The notes under the pieces were generated by a model. That model did no database searches, was not told the origin of the DNA, and was given only the letters and a program-made list of their open reading frames with translations. DNA of 64,000 nucleotides. Origin: M3007 sp964550795. Lineage in GTDB: Bacteria > Bacteroidota > Bacteroidia > Chitinophagales > Saprospiraceae. Made by a program: the position numbers and the translations under genes. This document shows, piece by piece, positions 15,929 to 25,094 of this stretch. Positions within the stretch are counted from its first letter, which is position 1, and each line of letters opens with the position of its first letter. Where the stretch lies: NCBI GenBank assembly GCA_964550795.1, contig CAZKBH010000010.1, positions 1-64,000 of the forward strand. The letters run 5' to 3'.

Positions 15929-18372
15929 ATGCGCTTTTCAACACTTCTAACCCTATTTCTCCTCCATTTTGGCACGCTACAAGCCCAAAACTCTGGAACC
16001 CTTACCGGCACCGTNNNNNNNNNNCCCTCATTGGGGTGAGCATCAAACTGGATGGTACCTCGATCGGCACGGCGACGGACGTGGACGGCAATTTCCGCCT
16101 CTCCGGCATTCCACCCAAAGCTTACAACGTGGTGGCAAGCTACGTGGGCTATGGGGCACAAACCAAGTTCAACGTGGTCATTACCACCGGAAACGTCAAT
16201 CAATTGAATTTTGAACTCGAGCCAGACGGCAAAGCACTCGGCGAAGTCCTGGTATCCGTGAACCGTTCGGTCCGGATTGCTTCGGCGGAAACGCCGCTTT
16301 CCGTCCAGAATCTTTCGGTGGAGGAAATCAAAAGTAATCCGGGTGGCAACTTCGATATCAGTAGGGTAGTACAGGCCCTGCCTGGTGTTGGAGGGGTAGC
16401 CGGAACGGGCGGCGGATTTCGCAATGACCTGATTATCAGGGGCGGCGGACCCAGCGAAAACGTGTTTTACCTCGATGGGGTGGAAATTCCGGTCATCAAT
16501 CACTTCACCACCCAGGGTGCAGCGGGTGGTCCGACGGGAATGCTCAACGTGTCGTTTATAGAAGATGCAACCCTGGCCACGAGCGCGTTCGGTGCGCGAT
16601 ATGACAATGCCTTGTCGTCTGTGTTGCAGTTCCGGCAGCGCGATGGGAACCCCGAGCGTCTTCAGGGCAACGTTCGCGTAGGCGCTTCTGAAACGGCTTT
16701 AACCCTGGAAGGTCCGCTGGGCAAAAAAAATGGAAAAACGACGTTTTTAGCCTCCGCCCGGCGCTCGTATTTGCAGTTGTTGTTTGAGGCCATAGGTTTG
16801 CCCATTCGCCCGGATTATTGGGATTTTCAATACAAAGTGACGCATAAAATCAATGCCAAAACCACCTTCACCGCCCTCGGGGTAGGTGCCATTGACGAGT
16901 TTTCCTTTGAGGCACCCAAAGATGCAACCCCGGAAAACCTCTACATTTTGAGTTCCGTACCGGGTATCAATCAATGGAACTACACGCAGGGTTTTGCGCT
17001 CAAACGCCTGATTGACAACGGTTTCTGGAATCTGACCTTTAGCCGGAATATGTTGGATAACAAGTTGGACCAATTTGCAGACAATACCGACGGCAAACAA
17101 AGTGATGAGTCCAAACGTATCCTCGGCTTGCAAAGTCAGGAAATCGAAAACAAACTGCGCTTCGACGTAAACCGATACACGGGGGATTGGAAATTCAGTG
17201 CAGGAGCCATGGCGCAATACGTGAAGTACAACAACAATTCTTTCGCGCGGCTTCGGGCAGAAGTTCGGGATTCTTCGGGCAATGTGGTGCAGCCCGCAAA
17301 CGAGATACGCTTCAATACGGCCATTGATTTTTTTAAATTTGGACTCTTTGGGCAGGTCAACCGCAGTTTTTTGAACGAACAACTGGGCCTGTCTTTCGGA
17401 GTGCGCACAGATGGGAATACCTTCACCGAAACAGGCGCTAACTTGTTGAGAGCCATTAGTCCAAGACTTAGCGCTAGCTATGCTTTTGCACCGAATTGGA
17501 AAGTAAATGCCTCGGTTGGCCGTTATTTCAAGACGCCACTGTACACCGTTTTGGGTTTCCGCGACGATGCTGGCACGCTGGTCAACAAAGATCAGCCTTA
17601 TCTCCGCAGCGATCACTTTGTGGCAGGGTTGGAGTTTCTGCCCACCCGCGTGTTGCGACTTACGCTGGAGGGTTTTTACAAACAATATGCGGATTACCCG
17701 GTGAGCGCCTTTAATGGTATTTCCCTGGCGAATCAGGGCGGCGGTTTTGGGGTGCTGGGCAATGAGCGGGTACTGGCCGTTGGTGAAGGCGAGGCTTATG
17801 GGATGGAATTGTTTGCACAGCAAAAATTGAATAAAAACCTGTATTTCACGGGTTCTTACACCTTATTTTGGTCCAAATTCAGCAATCAAAATGGGGAATT
17901 AATTGCTTCTGCCTGGGACAACCGGCACCTGCTTTCCTTGCTTGCGGGCTATAAATTCCGGCGCAACTGGGAGTTGGGTGTGAAATACCGTTGGCAGGGT
18001 GGGGTGCCTTATACGCCGCTGGATCTGGATGCAAGCCGCTTAAATTATGCGAGCATCGGAACGGGTGTATTGGACAATAACCGCTTGAATTCGCTCCGAT
18101 TGGGTAATTTCAGCCAAATGGACCTCCGACTTGACAAAAAGTGGAATTTTAAACGCCTTACGCTCGACGTATTTATAGATATCCAAAACATCCTAAACGC
18201 GGTCAATGCTGCACCACCCAATTACACTTTCCAACGCAGCGCAGACGGCAGTGCATTCGTAACCACCGACGGGAAACCCCTGATGGCCGATGGCAGCAAT
18301 GCGGTTCCAATTCTTTTGGAAAATACGGAAGGTTCGCTCTTGCCGAGTATTGGGATTGTGGTGGAATTTTGA
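15929..18372 (+). CDS. TonB-dependent receptor with carboxypeptidase-regulatory N-terminal domain
   Basis: About 810 residues, interrupted by ten N at 16015-16024. The start is the ATG at 15929 (MRFSTLLTLFLLHFGTLQAQ, signal peptide), and the frame after the gap differs from that before it. Ten is a placeholder size, so I treat this as one gene. After the signal comes a carboxypeptidase-regulatory-like domain (GTLTGTV, gap, LIGVSIKLDGTSIGTATDVD), then a TonB plug (ISRVVQALPGVGG, NDLIIRGGGPSENVFYLDGV) and a long outer membrane barrel ending in a C-terminal Phe (GIVVEF). Such receptors import siderophores, cobalamin or oligomers; no substrate can be given. No SusD partner is adjacent. Confidence 0.9.
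16015..16024. other. Ten-N assembly gap inside the TonB-dependent receptor gene
   Basis: The gap separates GTLTGTV from LIGVSIKLDG. The flanking frames are not in phase across exactly ten bases, so the true missing length differs from ten. Confidence 0.95.
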
Positions 18373-18397
18373 GGGTGGGGGGGAATCTTAAATCCCA

Positions 18398-18652
18398 TTA
18401 CTCCCCCGCCGCTTCTCTTTCCACCGTGATGGTGCATTCTCCAATTAATGCTGCCATGGCACCCAATGCGGCCAGAACAGGCGCAATGACCGCGCCGACC
18501 AGGCCGAATGTCAGCGGGAAAGACATCAATTCTTTCCCTGTTTTGTCGGAAATGCTGATTTTTCGGATGTTTCCTTCTGCAATCAGCTCTTTTACTTTTT
18601 TGACGAGGCTTTCACCGCTGATGCTGAATGATTCGTGCGTTTTGTTTTCCAT
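18398..18652 (-). CDS. DUF4342 family small membrane-associated protein
   Basis: 84 residues from the ATG at 18652 (MENKTHESFSISGESLVKKV). It matches the DUF4342 pattern: a helical N-terminal half (VKKVKELIAEGNIRKISISD), then KELMSFPLTFGLVGAVIAPV and a hydrophobic stretch (LAALGAMAALIGECTI) ending in VEREAAGE. The family has no known function and often carries one membrane-embedded hydrophobic helix pair. The open frame upstream (73 codons) crosses a well-formed promoter, so the short start is preferred. It converges with the TonB-dependent receptor and is divergent from the pyruvate kinase gene. Confidence 0.85.
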   Translation of the reverse strand: MENKTHESFSISGESLVKKVKELIAEGNIRKISISDKTGKELMSFPLTFGLVGAVIAPVLAALGAMAALIGECTITVEREAAGE

Positions 18653-18723
18653 GATAGTTGTATTTATTAACCTAACGGTTGAAATTGGTTTTAGTTGAGT
18701 ATTTAATAGCCGTTTTAACGCTG

Positions 18724-18753
18724 CAAAAGTAGGGCTGCCGAATGCCTTGCCAA
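18724..18753 (-). promoter_or_regulatory. Consensus Bacteroidota promoter for the DUF4342 gene
   Basis: On the minus strand TTG (18753-18751) is followed after exactly 19 bases by TACTTTTG (18731-18724), matching the TTG-N19-TAnnTTTG consensus. It gives a leader of about 65 bases before the ATG at 18652. Confidence 0.7.
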
Positions 18754-18827
18754 GATGACAGGAATCACAGCCGTATGTAAGATTGATCACACCTGAATGC
18801 AGCATTTCTCCGCACTTTTGCGAAATC

Positions 18828-20297
18828 ATGAAAAACACCCTCGCCCAACTCCGTACCTCCGTCGAACGCATTTACCAAAATCAGCAAAGCGCCGAGCAAT
18901 ACGCAGCATCAATTATTGACCGCGTTCATCCGGAGCAAACGCTGAGTATTACCAATCTCGTCCATTATCTTGCGTTGCGACGGGAAGACCTTCGCAGTCT
19001 GCAAGATCACTTGCATGATGCCGGATTGTCCTCTTTGGCGAGCGCGGAAAGCCATATTATGCGACAAGTGCAGGCGGTTTTGCAGCGCCTGGAGGTGGAA
19101 TTTCCCAAAAAAGAAATTTCAACTGTGGATGCTACAACGGGTGCGAACTTGTTGCAAACACGTGCTAAGTCGCTTTTTGGATCAAAAAAAGTCCAAAATA
19201 TACCCCATTTGATGGTTACGTTTGAGTCGGGCATGGCCAATGATTATCGGGCCGTGAAAGCCTTGCTCAAAGCGGGCATGAACATCGCACGGATTAACAG
19301 CGCCCATGATGATCCAGAAGCATGGGAAAAGATGATTGCCCATGTAAAAAGAGCCATAAAATCAACGGGCATACCCTGCAAGATTTACCTGGATTTGGCT
19401 GGGCCTAAAATCCGCACCCAATTGCTCGGGAAAGGCAAAAAAAAGGATCGGTTGAAACTCAAAGAACACAGCCGGTTTTTTCTGGCTGAATCGAGTGCCC
19501 CCTTCGACAAAACGGAAAAAGTGATTGGCTGCACCCTGGCTGGCGTGGTGAAAGACCTTCGCAAGGGCGACCGGGTTTTATTTGATGATGGATTGTTTGA
19601 GGCTGTTGTTGAAATTCCAGGCAACGAGATGGCAACGCTGCGTGTGACCCGTGTTTCTGCGGCCAAACCATTCTTAAAACCTGAAAAAGGTATCAATTTC
19701 CCGGATACCGAACTGTCGGTGCATTGTTTAACCAATTATGATAAATCCGTGATTCCATTCGCCTTGGAACATGCTGATTTGTTGGGTTTTTCCTTTGTCC
19801 GATCTGCGGCGGATGTAGCGGAGTTACAGGATTTGTTGCGAACAGAAAGCGGTAAAAAAATCCCCATCATTCTCAAGATAGAAACTTTTGAAGCGGTTCA
19901 ACATTTGCCAGAACTGTTGGTGCAGGGTATGCAAGATCCTTTATTCGGGGTCATGATCGCCCGTGGCGACCTCGCGGTGGAAATCGGTTTTGAGCGTTTA
20001 AGTGAAGTACAGGAGGAAATTCTTTGGCTTTGTGAAGCTGCACATGTCCCGGTTATTTGGGCCACCCAAGTGTTGGAGACTTTAAATAAAAGCGGCATCG
20101 CCACCCGTTCAGAGGTCAGCGATGCCGTTCGGGCCGCACAAGCCGAGTGTGTCATGCTCAACAAGGGCAAATATCTGCTGATGGTGCTGGCTACCTTGAA
20201 GGATATTTTGCAGCGCAGCGCCGGGCACCATGCTAAAAAACGCTATTTGTTCCGGCCTTTGAAGATCGCGGAGCGGTTTTTAGGCGCGAGGGTGTAA
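18828..20297 (+). CDS. Atypical pyruvate kinase-like protein
   Basis: 489 residues from MKNTLAQLRTSVERIYQNQQ; an ATG 15 codons upstream is not needed. Pyruvate kinase makes ATP and pyruvate from phosphoenolpyruvate and ADP. The barrel motifs are recognisable but altered: AGMNIARINSAHDD, KIYLDLAGPKIRT, ILKIETFEAV (Lys and Glu kept), MIARGDLAVEIGFE, and ATQVLETLNKSGIATRSEVS. It differs from standard enzymes in having about 125 extra N-terminal residues and only a short tail after the barrel (VMLNKGKYLLMVLATLKDIL), without the C-terminal allosteric domain. It belongs with the divergent pyruvate-kinase-like proteins; catalytic activity is uncertain. Its stop directly abuts the stop of the converging desaturase. 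Confidence 0.82.
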   Translation: MKNTLAQLRTSVERIYQNQQSAEQYAASIIDRVHPEQTLSITNLVHYLALRREDLRSLQDHLHDAGLSSLASAESHIMRQVQAVLQRLEVEFPKKEISTVDATTGANLLQTRAKSLFGSKKVQNIPHLMVTFESGMANDYRAVKALLKAGMNIARINSAHDDPEAWEKMIAHVKRAIKSTGIPCKIYLDLAGPKIRTQLLGKGKKKDRLKLKEHSRFFLAESSAPFDKTEKVIGCTLAGVVKDLRKGDRVLFDDGLFEAVVEIPGNEMATLRVTRVSAAKPFLKPEKGINFPDTELSVHCLTNYDKSVIPFALEHADLLGFSFVRSAADVAELQDLLRTESGKKIPIILKIETFEAVQHLPELLVQGMQDPLFGVMIARGDLAVEIGFERLSEVQEEILWLCEAAHVPVIWATQVLETLNKSGIATRSEVSDAVRAAQAECVMLNKGKYLLMVLATLKDILQRSAGHHAKKRYLFRPLKIAERFLGARV

Positions 20298-21407
20298 TTA
20301 CCCCATCAATTCATCCATTTCTGGCAATTTGCCAAAACGTTTCAGTGTAGCAAAATGCGACTTCAGCGCGTGTACGAACGTCTTGTGCTCCAAATATGGA
20401 ACGTTGAATTCTGCCGCGGTCTTTTCCACGATAGGCGCAATTTTTGGATAATGCACGTGGCTAATCTTTGGGAAAAGATGGTGTTCTACCTGAAAATTAA
20501 GTCCACCCACATACCAGGACAACAGCCGATTCTTGCGGGAAAAATTCACCGTGGTATTCATCTGGTGAATGGCCCATTCGTTTTCGATGATCCCTTTGTC
20601 GTTAGGCAGGGGGAACGTTGTCTCTTCCACTGTATGCGCCAACTGGAAAATGATGGTTAGGATGATTCCACCAATCACATGCATGAGCAAAAAGCCTGCA
20701 ATCACCTGTAATACAGGAAGTCCGGCCAGGATAGGGAAGCCAATAAAGAGCGCAAAATAAGCCACTTTAATGGCAATAATTTTGGCAAGCAACACCCTGT
20801 TTTGCGCAGGCGTATTTTTGTTGACGCCGCTCCGAGTGAATCGGACGAATTGCATAAAATCCTTCGCTGTAACCCAGTAAAGGGTCACCAAGCTATAAAT
20901 CAGTATCGCGTGCAGCCATTGGGAACGGTGCACAGATTTTGCTTCCGTGTGTGGGGAAAGGCGCAATCCGGGTTTGTCGGCAATGTCGTCGTCGTAATGC
21001 GTTATATTGGTAAAGGTGTGGTGCAGGTTGTTGTGTTGCAGCTGCCAGTTGTACATAGAACCACCGAGCAGAATAAGCGAATACCCGACAAATTCATTGA
21101 CATACTTGTTGGACGAGTAGGCGCCGTGGTTGGCATCGTGCATGATGCTCATGCCTACGCCAGCCATGGCCACGCCCATGAACGCCCAAATGGCTAAAGA
21201 CCAACCAAAAGCAGGTTGAAACCAGGCCATTGCAAATAATGGCAAGAGGTATGCGGACATCAAAACTACTGTTTTGACAACCAGACCTAGCGTGGCGTAT
21301 TTGGAGAGATGGTTTTCTTTGAAATAAGCGTCAACACGTGCGTGGAGGGTGCTGTAAAATTGGGATTTATCGTTGCTGATAAAACGGATTGGCTGGATAA
21401 GCGCCAT
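20298..21407 (-). CDS. Membrane fatty acid (acyl-CoA or acyl-lipid) desaturase
   Basis: 369 residues. The di-iron desaturase histidine boxes are all present: HDANH near residue 91, HNNLHH near 125 and QVEHH near 305 (the QxxHH form of front-end/linoleoyl-type enzymes, without a cytochrome b5 domain). Four or more hydrophobic segments flank the boxes (VVLMSAYLLPLFAMAW, LQVIAGFLLMHVIGGIILTI). It inserts a double bond into membrane fatty acyl chains using oxygen and an electron donor; the position of the bond cannot be told. It is monocistronic on the minus strand and converges with the pyruvate kinase-like gene. Confidence 0.9.
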   Translation of the reverse strand: MALIQPIRFISNDKSQFYSTLHARVDAYFKENHLSKYATLGLVVKTVVLMSAYLLPLFAMAWFQPAFGWSLAIWAFMGVAMAGVGMSIMHDANHGAYSSNKYVNEFVGYSLILLGGSMYNWQLQHNNLHHTFTNITHYDDDIADKPGLRLSPHTEAKSVHRSQWLHAILIYSLVTLYWVTAKDFMQFVRFTRSGVNKNTPAQNRVLLAKIIAIKVAYFALFIGFPILAGLPVLQVIAGFLLMHVIGGIILTIIFQLAHTVEETTFPLPNDKGIIENEWAIHQMNTTVNFSRKNRLLSWYVGGLNFQVEHHLFPKISHVHYPKIAPIVEKTAAEFNVPYLEHKTFVHALKSHFATLKRFGKLPEMDELMG

Positions 21408-21621
21408 GGAAAGTTGCTACATTGAATGACGCAGGATTGCGTCGAGGTTTGAACTTAAGCGCACAAAGTACCGCTATTCTTACGTACCGCTGTGAGCTAC
21501 TTTTAAAACAGTCATTTCAGGACAAAGTTGCGGAGCGCGCGCGGCAAATAAGTGGGCAAACGCTTGGTCTTTCCAATATCTTGAAATGGCGATTCTCGTT
21601 CAATTTTTGGAGTTTAGGCTT

Positions 21622-21660
21622 AAAAACTGTTTTGAAACTCTGGCGGAGTTTCAAAACAGC
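21622..21660 (-). terminator. Rho-independent terminator of the small basic protein gene
   Basis: A perfect 14-base-pair stem (21627-21640 with 21646-21659; loop of five) directly follows the stop codon at 21661. On the minus strand it is followed by a run of five T (tttttaag). Confidence 0.8.
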
Positions 21661-21855
21661 TTATTTGCCTTTTTTTACGCCGCCGCCTTTAAAACCACCG
21701 CCTTTCATTTTAGAATTGCCTGGCTTTGGAGAGAGGAACTTGTTTTTGTTCCGGGCAAAATCGCTCACGGTATTTTTTTTGGCAGAAAAAATGCCCGGTT
21801 TTTTCGGGGGCGTTGGTTTGGATTCGGGTTCTAACTCGTTTTTTTCGTCTGACAT
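21661..21855 (-). CDS. Small basic, Gly/Lys-rich protein
   Basis: 64 residues from the ATG at 21855 (MSDEKNELEPESKPTPPKKP). An acidic start is followed by a Lys/Pro-rich middle (GIFSAKKNTVSDFARNKNKF) and a Gly-Lys tail (MKGGGFKGGGVKKGK). It has no signal peptide and no known domain. Composition and an immediate strong terminator support a real expressed gene, perhaps a nucleic acid-binding or ribosome-associated peptide, but that is a guess. An inverted-repeat element lies 20 bases before the start codon. Confidence 0.6.
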   Translation of the reverse strand: MSDEKNELEPESKPTPPKKPGIFSAKKNTVSDFARNKNKFLSPKPGNSKMKGGGFKGGGVKKGK

Positions 21856-21874
21856 GGCTGCTGCTGTTGTATTT

Positions 21875-21950
21875 TGAGCGTGTTCAGAAAGTGTGGCACA
21901 CCTAATCAATGTGGCAATCGAGGTGTGTCACACTTTTCTGAACACGCTCG
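21875..21950. repeat. Inverted-repeat element, copy 1 (gtgtggcacacct family)
   Basis: Arms 21875-21903 and 21921-21950 are near-perfect inverted copies (tgagcgtgttcagaaa, gtgtggcacacct) around an 18-base loop. The same arm sequence recurs at 54187-54259, so this is a dispersed element. Here it lies in the leader or promoter region of the small basic protein gene. Confidence 0.88.
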
Positions 21951-22045
21951 TATTTATGGATGGGCAAAGTTAGGAAAAGAAAATTGTCTTCCACAAATGC
22001 CAAATTTGAAACACAAATTTGCTGGAAATTTTCCAAAGCTTTTGC

Positions 22046-22053
22046 TACCTTTG
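22046..22053 (+). promoter_or_regulatory. Bacteroidota -7 element for carB
   Basis: TACCTTTG in the context gcTACCTTTGcgcc is an exact TAnnTTTG match. A start near 22060 gives a leader of about 100 bases that contains a short open frame and a strong hairpin. A TTG lies 24 bases upstream, which is longer than the usual spacing. Confidence 0.6.
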
Positions 22054-22062
22054 CGCCCCGAA

Positions 22063-22122
22063 ATGAGGAAACGACAGCTTGTCATATTCACCTCGGCTAT
22101 GCCGCAAATTGGTTTCTTTTGA
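22063..22122 (+). other. Possible 19-codon leader peptide before carB
   Basis: An ATG just after the predicted transcription start opens a frame reading MRKRQLVIFTSAMPQIGFF and then TGA. Its last codons lie in the first arm and loop of the 22099-22143 hairpin, the arrangement seen in attenuator leaders. Two Arg codons come early. Translation is not shown by anything else in the sequence, so this is speculative. Confidence 0.3.
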
Positions 22123-22143
22123 GCCAATTTGCGGCATTTTTTT
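22099..22143 (+). terminator. Terminator/attenuator hairpin in the carB leader
   Basis: A perfect 14-base-pair stem (22099-22112 with 22124-22137; arms atgccgcaaattgg and ccaatttgcggcat) is followed by seven T. It ends 14 bases before the carB ATG and downstream of the carB -7 element. It would therefore stop carB transcription unless read-through is controlled, or it may be the end of a short upstream transcript. Confidence 0.7.
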
Positions 22144-22157
22144 AACGTCTGAACACT

Positions 22158-25094
22158 ATGCCACGAGATACATCCATCCAATCCATCCTCATCATCGGCT
22201 CAGGCCCTATCATCATCGGTCAAGCCTGCGAATTCGACTATTCGGGCACCCAGGCCAGCCGATCCCTGCGTGAAGAGGGCATCAAGGTCAGTCTCATCAA
22301 TTCCAATCCGGCTACGATCATGACGGATCCGGTGACTGCAGACCATATTTACCTGCGTCCGCTGACCCCTGAAAGTATTGAGCAGATTTTGCAGGAACAT
22401 CAGGAAAACCCACACCTGCCACCTATTGATGCGGTATTGCCCACCATGGGCGGCCAAACGGCGCTCAATCTCGCCATTGAGTGTGAAAAAATGGGGATTT
22501 GGGAACAATTCGGGGTGCGAATGATTGGAGTGGATACCAAGGCCATTGAGACCACAGAGAATCGCGATGAGTTCAAAAAACTCGTTTTGAAACTAGGACT
22601 GGATGTCGCACCTTCATTTATTGCCAACTCGTTTTTGGAAGGGAAGGAAGCTGCGCAAAAGATTGGTTTTCCGCTGGTTATCCGACCATCTTACACCCTG
22701 GGCGGCTCCGGTGGTGGTTTTTGCATGAAAGAAGACGAGTTCGACGAGGCCCTCAAGCGCGGTCTAAACGCATCGCCCACGCACGAGGTTCTGGTTGAAA
22801 AAGCAGTATTGGGCTGGAAAGAATTTGAACTTGAGCTCCTGCGTGACCACCTTGACAACGTAGTCATCATCTGCACGGTCGAAAACCTGGATCCCATGGG
22901 TATCCATACCGGCGACTCCATCACGGTGGCCCCGGCCATGACCCTTTCTGACACGGCGTATCAGGACATGCGCAATCAGGCCATCAAAATTATGCGGGCT
23001 TTGGGGAATTTTGCCGGCGGATGTAACGTGCAATTTGCCCAAAATCCTGCGGATGAAAAGCTGATTGCCATCGAAGTGAATCCGCGGGTATCGCGTTCCT
23101 CCGCCTTAGCCAGCAAAGCAACGGGCTATCCCATTGCAAAAGTCGCGGCCAAATTGGCCATCGGGTACTCCCTGGATGAGTTGAAAAATCAAATTACCAA
23201 GACCACTTCAGCGTTTTTTGAACCCACCTTGGATTATGTGATTGTGAAAATGCCGCGCTGGAATTTCGATAAATTCCAGGGGGCCGACCATCGTCTCGGG
23301 CTGCAAATGAAATCCGTAGGAGAGGTAATGGCCATCGGGCGCTGTTTCAACGAAGCCCTGCAAAAAGCTTGTCAAAGTCAGGAAAACAACCGTACCGGCC
23401 TCGGCGCAGATAAAAAAGAATGGCTCCGCACGGACGATATCATGGAACGTCTGGAGAAAGTTTCGGACGACCGCATTTACCGGGTAAAAGACGCGCTGCG
23501 CCTCGGGATTCCTTCCAAAACAGTTCAAAAATTCACCGGAATTGATCCCTGGTTTATTGGCCAAATCAAAAATCTAGTGAAAATGGAAGAGCAGCTCCTG
23601 CGCTACAACGTGCCGGAAGACATCCCCACCGAATTTTTTATTGAACTTAAAAAGAACGGCTACTCCGACGCGCAAATCGCCTGGCTGCTGCGCATTGAAG
23701 AAAAACCGGTGACCCGCGAGCGCAAAAAACGTGGCATCCGCCGAGTGTATAAAATGGTGGACACCTGCGCCGCAGAGTTTGAAAGCAAAACGAATTATTT
23801 TTATTCGACTTTTGAATCTTCAACGTCGGCAGGGTTCCAAATCCTTCCGACGTTAAGCGAAGGGTTCCAAACCCTGCCGACGTTAAACGAAGGGTATGAA
23901 ACCCTGCCGATGTTCCCCAAAAACGAAAGCATCTCAACCGATAAGAAAAAGATCGTAGTACTCGGTTCCGGCCCGAACCGGATCGGCCAAGGAATTGAAT
24001 TTGATTATTGCTGCGTACACGGCTTGTTGGCCGCAAAAGAGGTTGGTTATGAGGCGATTATGGTCAACTGTAATCCTGAAACGGTTTCTACAGATTTTGA
24101 CATGGCCGATAAATTGTACTTCGAGCCCGTGTTTTGGGAACATCTGGAAGAAATTCTGGAGCATGAAAAGCCGGAGGGAGTCATCGTGCAACTCGGGGGA
24201 CAAACAGCCCTCAAACTCGCCGAAAATCTGCACAAAAGCGGCTATAAAATCATCGGAACGAGTTACGACAGCATGGATATTGCCGAGGATCGCGGGCGTT
24301 TTTCGGAACTGCTGCATCAGTTGGAAATTCCGTACCCGAAGTTTGGCGTTGCCCACGATGTGGATGCTGCGCTCGACATTGCCAAGCGATTACCGTATCC
24401 GCTTTTGGTGCGTCCGAGTTATGTGTTGGGCGGCCAACGCATGAAAATTGTGATCAACGACAACGAGTTGGAACGCCAGGTACTCACGATTTTCAAACAC
24501 CTGCCCGACAACCGGGTTTTGATTGACCAGTTCCTCGAACGCGCCAAAGAAGCCGAAATTGATGCCATTTTTGATGGCGACGAGCTGCACGTGATGGGAA
24601 TTATGGAGCACATTGAACCCGCAGGTATCCACTCCGGCGACTCTTCGGCGGTGTTGCCCCACTACTCGCTTGGCCCGATTGTGATACAAAGCATGGTGGA
24701 ATATGCGGAGAAAATTGCCCGCGCCCTGAACATCAAGGGCTTGATAAACATACAGTTCGCCATCAAAGATGACCAGGTATATGTCATTGAGGCTAACCCG
24801 AGGGCTTCGCGCACCACGCCATTTATTGCCAAAGCCTATCAGGTGCCTTACCTGAATATTGCGACGAAAGTGATGCTCGGCACTCACAAATTGAAGGATT
24901 TTGAGATCACGCATAAGCTGGAAGGGTACGCCATCAAAATCCCGGTTTTTTCCTTCGATAAATTCCAGAATGTGGACAAACGTCTTGGCCCCGAAATGAA
25001 ATCCACGGGCGAAGCGATTCACTTCATCAAGGATTTAAAAGATCCCTATTTCCGTGAATTGGAGCGGAACCGGAGCATGTATTTGTACAATTGA
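22158..25094 (+). CDS. carB: Carbamoyl-phosphate synthase large subunit, without MGS domain
   Basis: 978 residues. CarB makes carbamoyl phosphate from bicarbonate, ammonia (passed from CarA) and two ATP, for arginine and pyrimidine synthesis. The two ATP-grasp halves are clear: SILIIGSGPIIIGQACEFDY to about residue 550 with NPRVSRSSALASKATGYPIA, and KIVVLGSGPNRIGQGIEFDY to the end with NPRASRTTPFIAKA. The protein stops at RELERNRSMYLYN, so the C-terminal MGS-like allosteric domain of the 1070-residue enzymes is absent, as is usual in Bacteroidota. Between the halves (about residues 557-586) is an insert of three ten-residue repeats (EGFQTLPTLN type) made by an intergenic-type DNA repeat. No carA is nearby. 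Confidence 0.96.
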   Translation: MPRDTSIQSILIIGSGPIIIGQACEFDYSGTQASRSLREEGIKVSLINSNPATIMTDPVTADHIYLRPLTPESIEQILQEHQENPHLPPIDAVLPTMGGQTALNLAIECEKMGIWEQFGVRMIGVDTKAIETTENRDEFKKLVLKLGLDVAPSFIANSFLEGKEAAQKIGFPLVIRPSYTLGGSGGGFCMKEDEFDEALKRGLNASPTHEVLVEKAVLGWKEFELELLRDHLDNVVIICTVENLDPMGIHTGDSITVAPAMTLSDTAYQDMRNQAIKIMRALGNFAGGCNVQFAQNPADEKLIAIEVNPRVSRSSALASKATGYPIAKVAAKLAIGYSLDELKNQITKTTSAFFEPTLDYVIVKMPRWNFDKFQGADHRLGLQMKSVGEVMAIGRCFNEALQKACQSQENNRTGLGADKKEWLRTDDIMERLEKVSDDRIYRVKDALRLGIPSKTVQKFTGIDPWFIGQIKNLVKMEEQLLRYNVPEDIPTEFFIELKKNGYSDAQIAWLLRIEEKPVTRERKKRGIRRVYKMVDTCAAEFESKTNYFYSTFESSTSAGFQILPTLSEGFQTLPTLNEGYETLPMFPKNESISTDKKKIVVLGSGPNRIGQGIEFDYCCVHGLLAAKEVGYEAIMVNCNPETVSTDFDMADKLYFEPVFWEHLEEILEHEKPEGVIVQLGGQTALKLAENLHKSGYKIIGTSYDSMDIAEDRGRFSELLHQLEIPYPKFGVAHDVDAALDIAKRLPYPLLVRPSYVLGGQRMKIVINDNELERQVLTIFKHLPDNRVLIDQFLERAKEAEIDAIFDGDELHVMGIMEHIEPAGIHSGDSSAVLPHYSLGPIVIQSMVEYAEKIARALNIKGLINIQFAIKDDQVYVIEANPRASRTTPFIAKAYQVPYLNIATKVMLGTHKLKDFEITHKLEGYAIKIPVFSFDKFQNVDKRLGPEMKSTGEAIHFIKDLKDPYFRELERNRSMYLYN
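23825..23913. repeat. Three 30-base repeats inside carB
   Basis: Units of the form gaagggttccaaaccctgcc-gacgttaaac occur three times in a row. Each contains a short palindrome (agggttccaaaccct). All three stay in frame and encode the linker between the two ATP-grasp halves. Confidence 0.85.

Noticed and set aside
16747..17823. Antisense open frame in the TonB-dependent receptor
   Set aside because: No protein-like features; the sense strand encodes a clear plug and barrel.
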